Assembly: GCA_041906185.1 (NCBI GenBank)
Contig: JAYRJQ010000023.1
Location: 1 to 64,000 of the forward strand
DNA: 64,000 nt
Source of the DNA: Roseateles_B sp041906185
GTDB lineage: Bacteria; Pseudomonadota; Gammaproteobacteria; Burkholderiales; Burkholderiaceae_C
Direction: 5' to 3'
The position numbers were made by a program, and so were the translations under genes. The notes beneath the pieces were generated by a model that saw only the letters and a program-made list of their open reading frames with translations, made no database searches and was not told where the DNA came from. Below, one piece after another: positions 63,924-64,000 of this stretch; positions within the stretch are counted from its first letter, which is position 1, and the number at the start of each line of letters is the position of its first letter.

Positions 63924-64000
63924 TTGCGTTCTCCCCGGACCCGGATCATGGGCGCATCCTAGCGCCGCGGCGCAGGAGCTGAGGGCAGCGCCTCAGTGCG

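Overview
The window comes from a GC-rich betaproteobacterium of the order Burkholderiales, most likely the Rubrivivax/Leptothrix/Roseateles group. This rests on gene content and order (yihA, cytochrome c4, resB-ccsB, msrPQ; a FolB domain next to ttcA; a double-length UvrA; DUF1631 and DUF1176 proteins) and on codon use dominated by G/C third positions. No rRNA, tRNA or CRISPR array was seen.

Bases 1-9370 are an accessory island. A secreted 1982-residue Rhs/YD-repeat protein (2147-8095, minus) ends in a colicin-D-like tRNase domain. Seven bases downstream lies a colicin-D-type immunity gene (1861-2139). The toxin tip and the immunity gene are visibly AT-rich. Around them are a nearly complete IS3-family element (429-1618) whose orfA has a nonsense codon, pieces of a second IS3-family element on both flanks, an IS21-type terminus (about 8883-8958) and a truncated ORF at 1619-1725 that may be an older immunity gene. 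The island stops just before the groES promoter, which combines a sigma-70/sigma-32-like promoter and a CIRCE operator.

Bases 9390-34300 are ordinary chromosome: groES-groEL; a DUF1631 protein; a patatin-type phospholipase with a C-terminal outer-membrane domain; an orphan solute-binding protein; yihA divergent from cytochrome c4; system II cytochrome c maturation genes (resB-ccsB); another orphan solute-binding protein; the methionine sulfoxide repair pair msrP-msrQ; an S9 peptidase; an unusual fusion of a flavin oxidoreductase with dihydroneopterin aldolase (FolB) followed by ttcA and a DUF1176 protein; a small secreted helical protein; a DUF4136-like lipoprotein; glmU and a small hypothetical.

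Bases 34400-50400 start with a REP-associated (Y1-type) transposase that has lost its HUH histidines, then a periplasmic thioredoxin-like protein, a DUF808 membrane protein, a voltage-gated-type potassium channel with a C-terminal zinc ribbon, small proteins, a second S9 peptidase, a sirtuin overlapping a 1880-residue double UvrA, and a stand-alone receiver-domain protein. Bases 50400-64000 hold a branched-chain-amino-acid-type ABC transporter operon (binding protein, two ATPases, two permeases) whose last permease gene overlaps an alpha/beta hydrolase; a serine beta-lactamase-like hydrolase; a GNAT acetyltransferase; a sigma-54-dependent activator; a lipoprotein with a long Pro-rich repeat; malonyl-CoA synthetase-like matB; and an AsmA-like membrane-anchored protein.

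A 13-base motif, CAAGACCTGACCC, occurs exactly five times on the plus strand. One copy is followed by a hairpin, two lie inside the livF and livG coding sequences, and two supply the stop codon of a gene. Related sequences flank the REP-type transposase. I read these as a REP-like repeat family.
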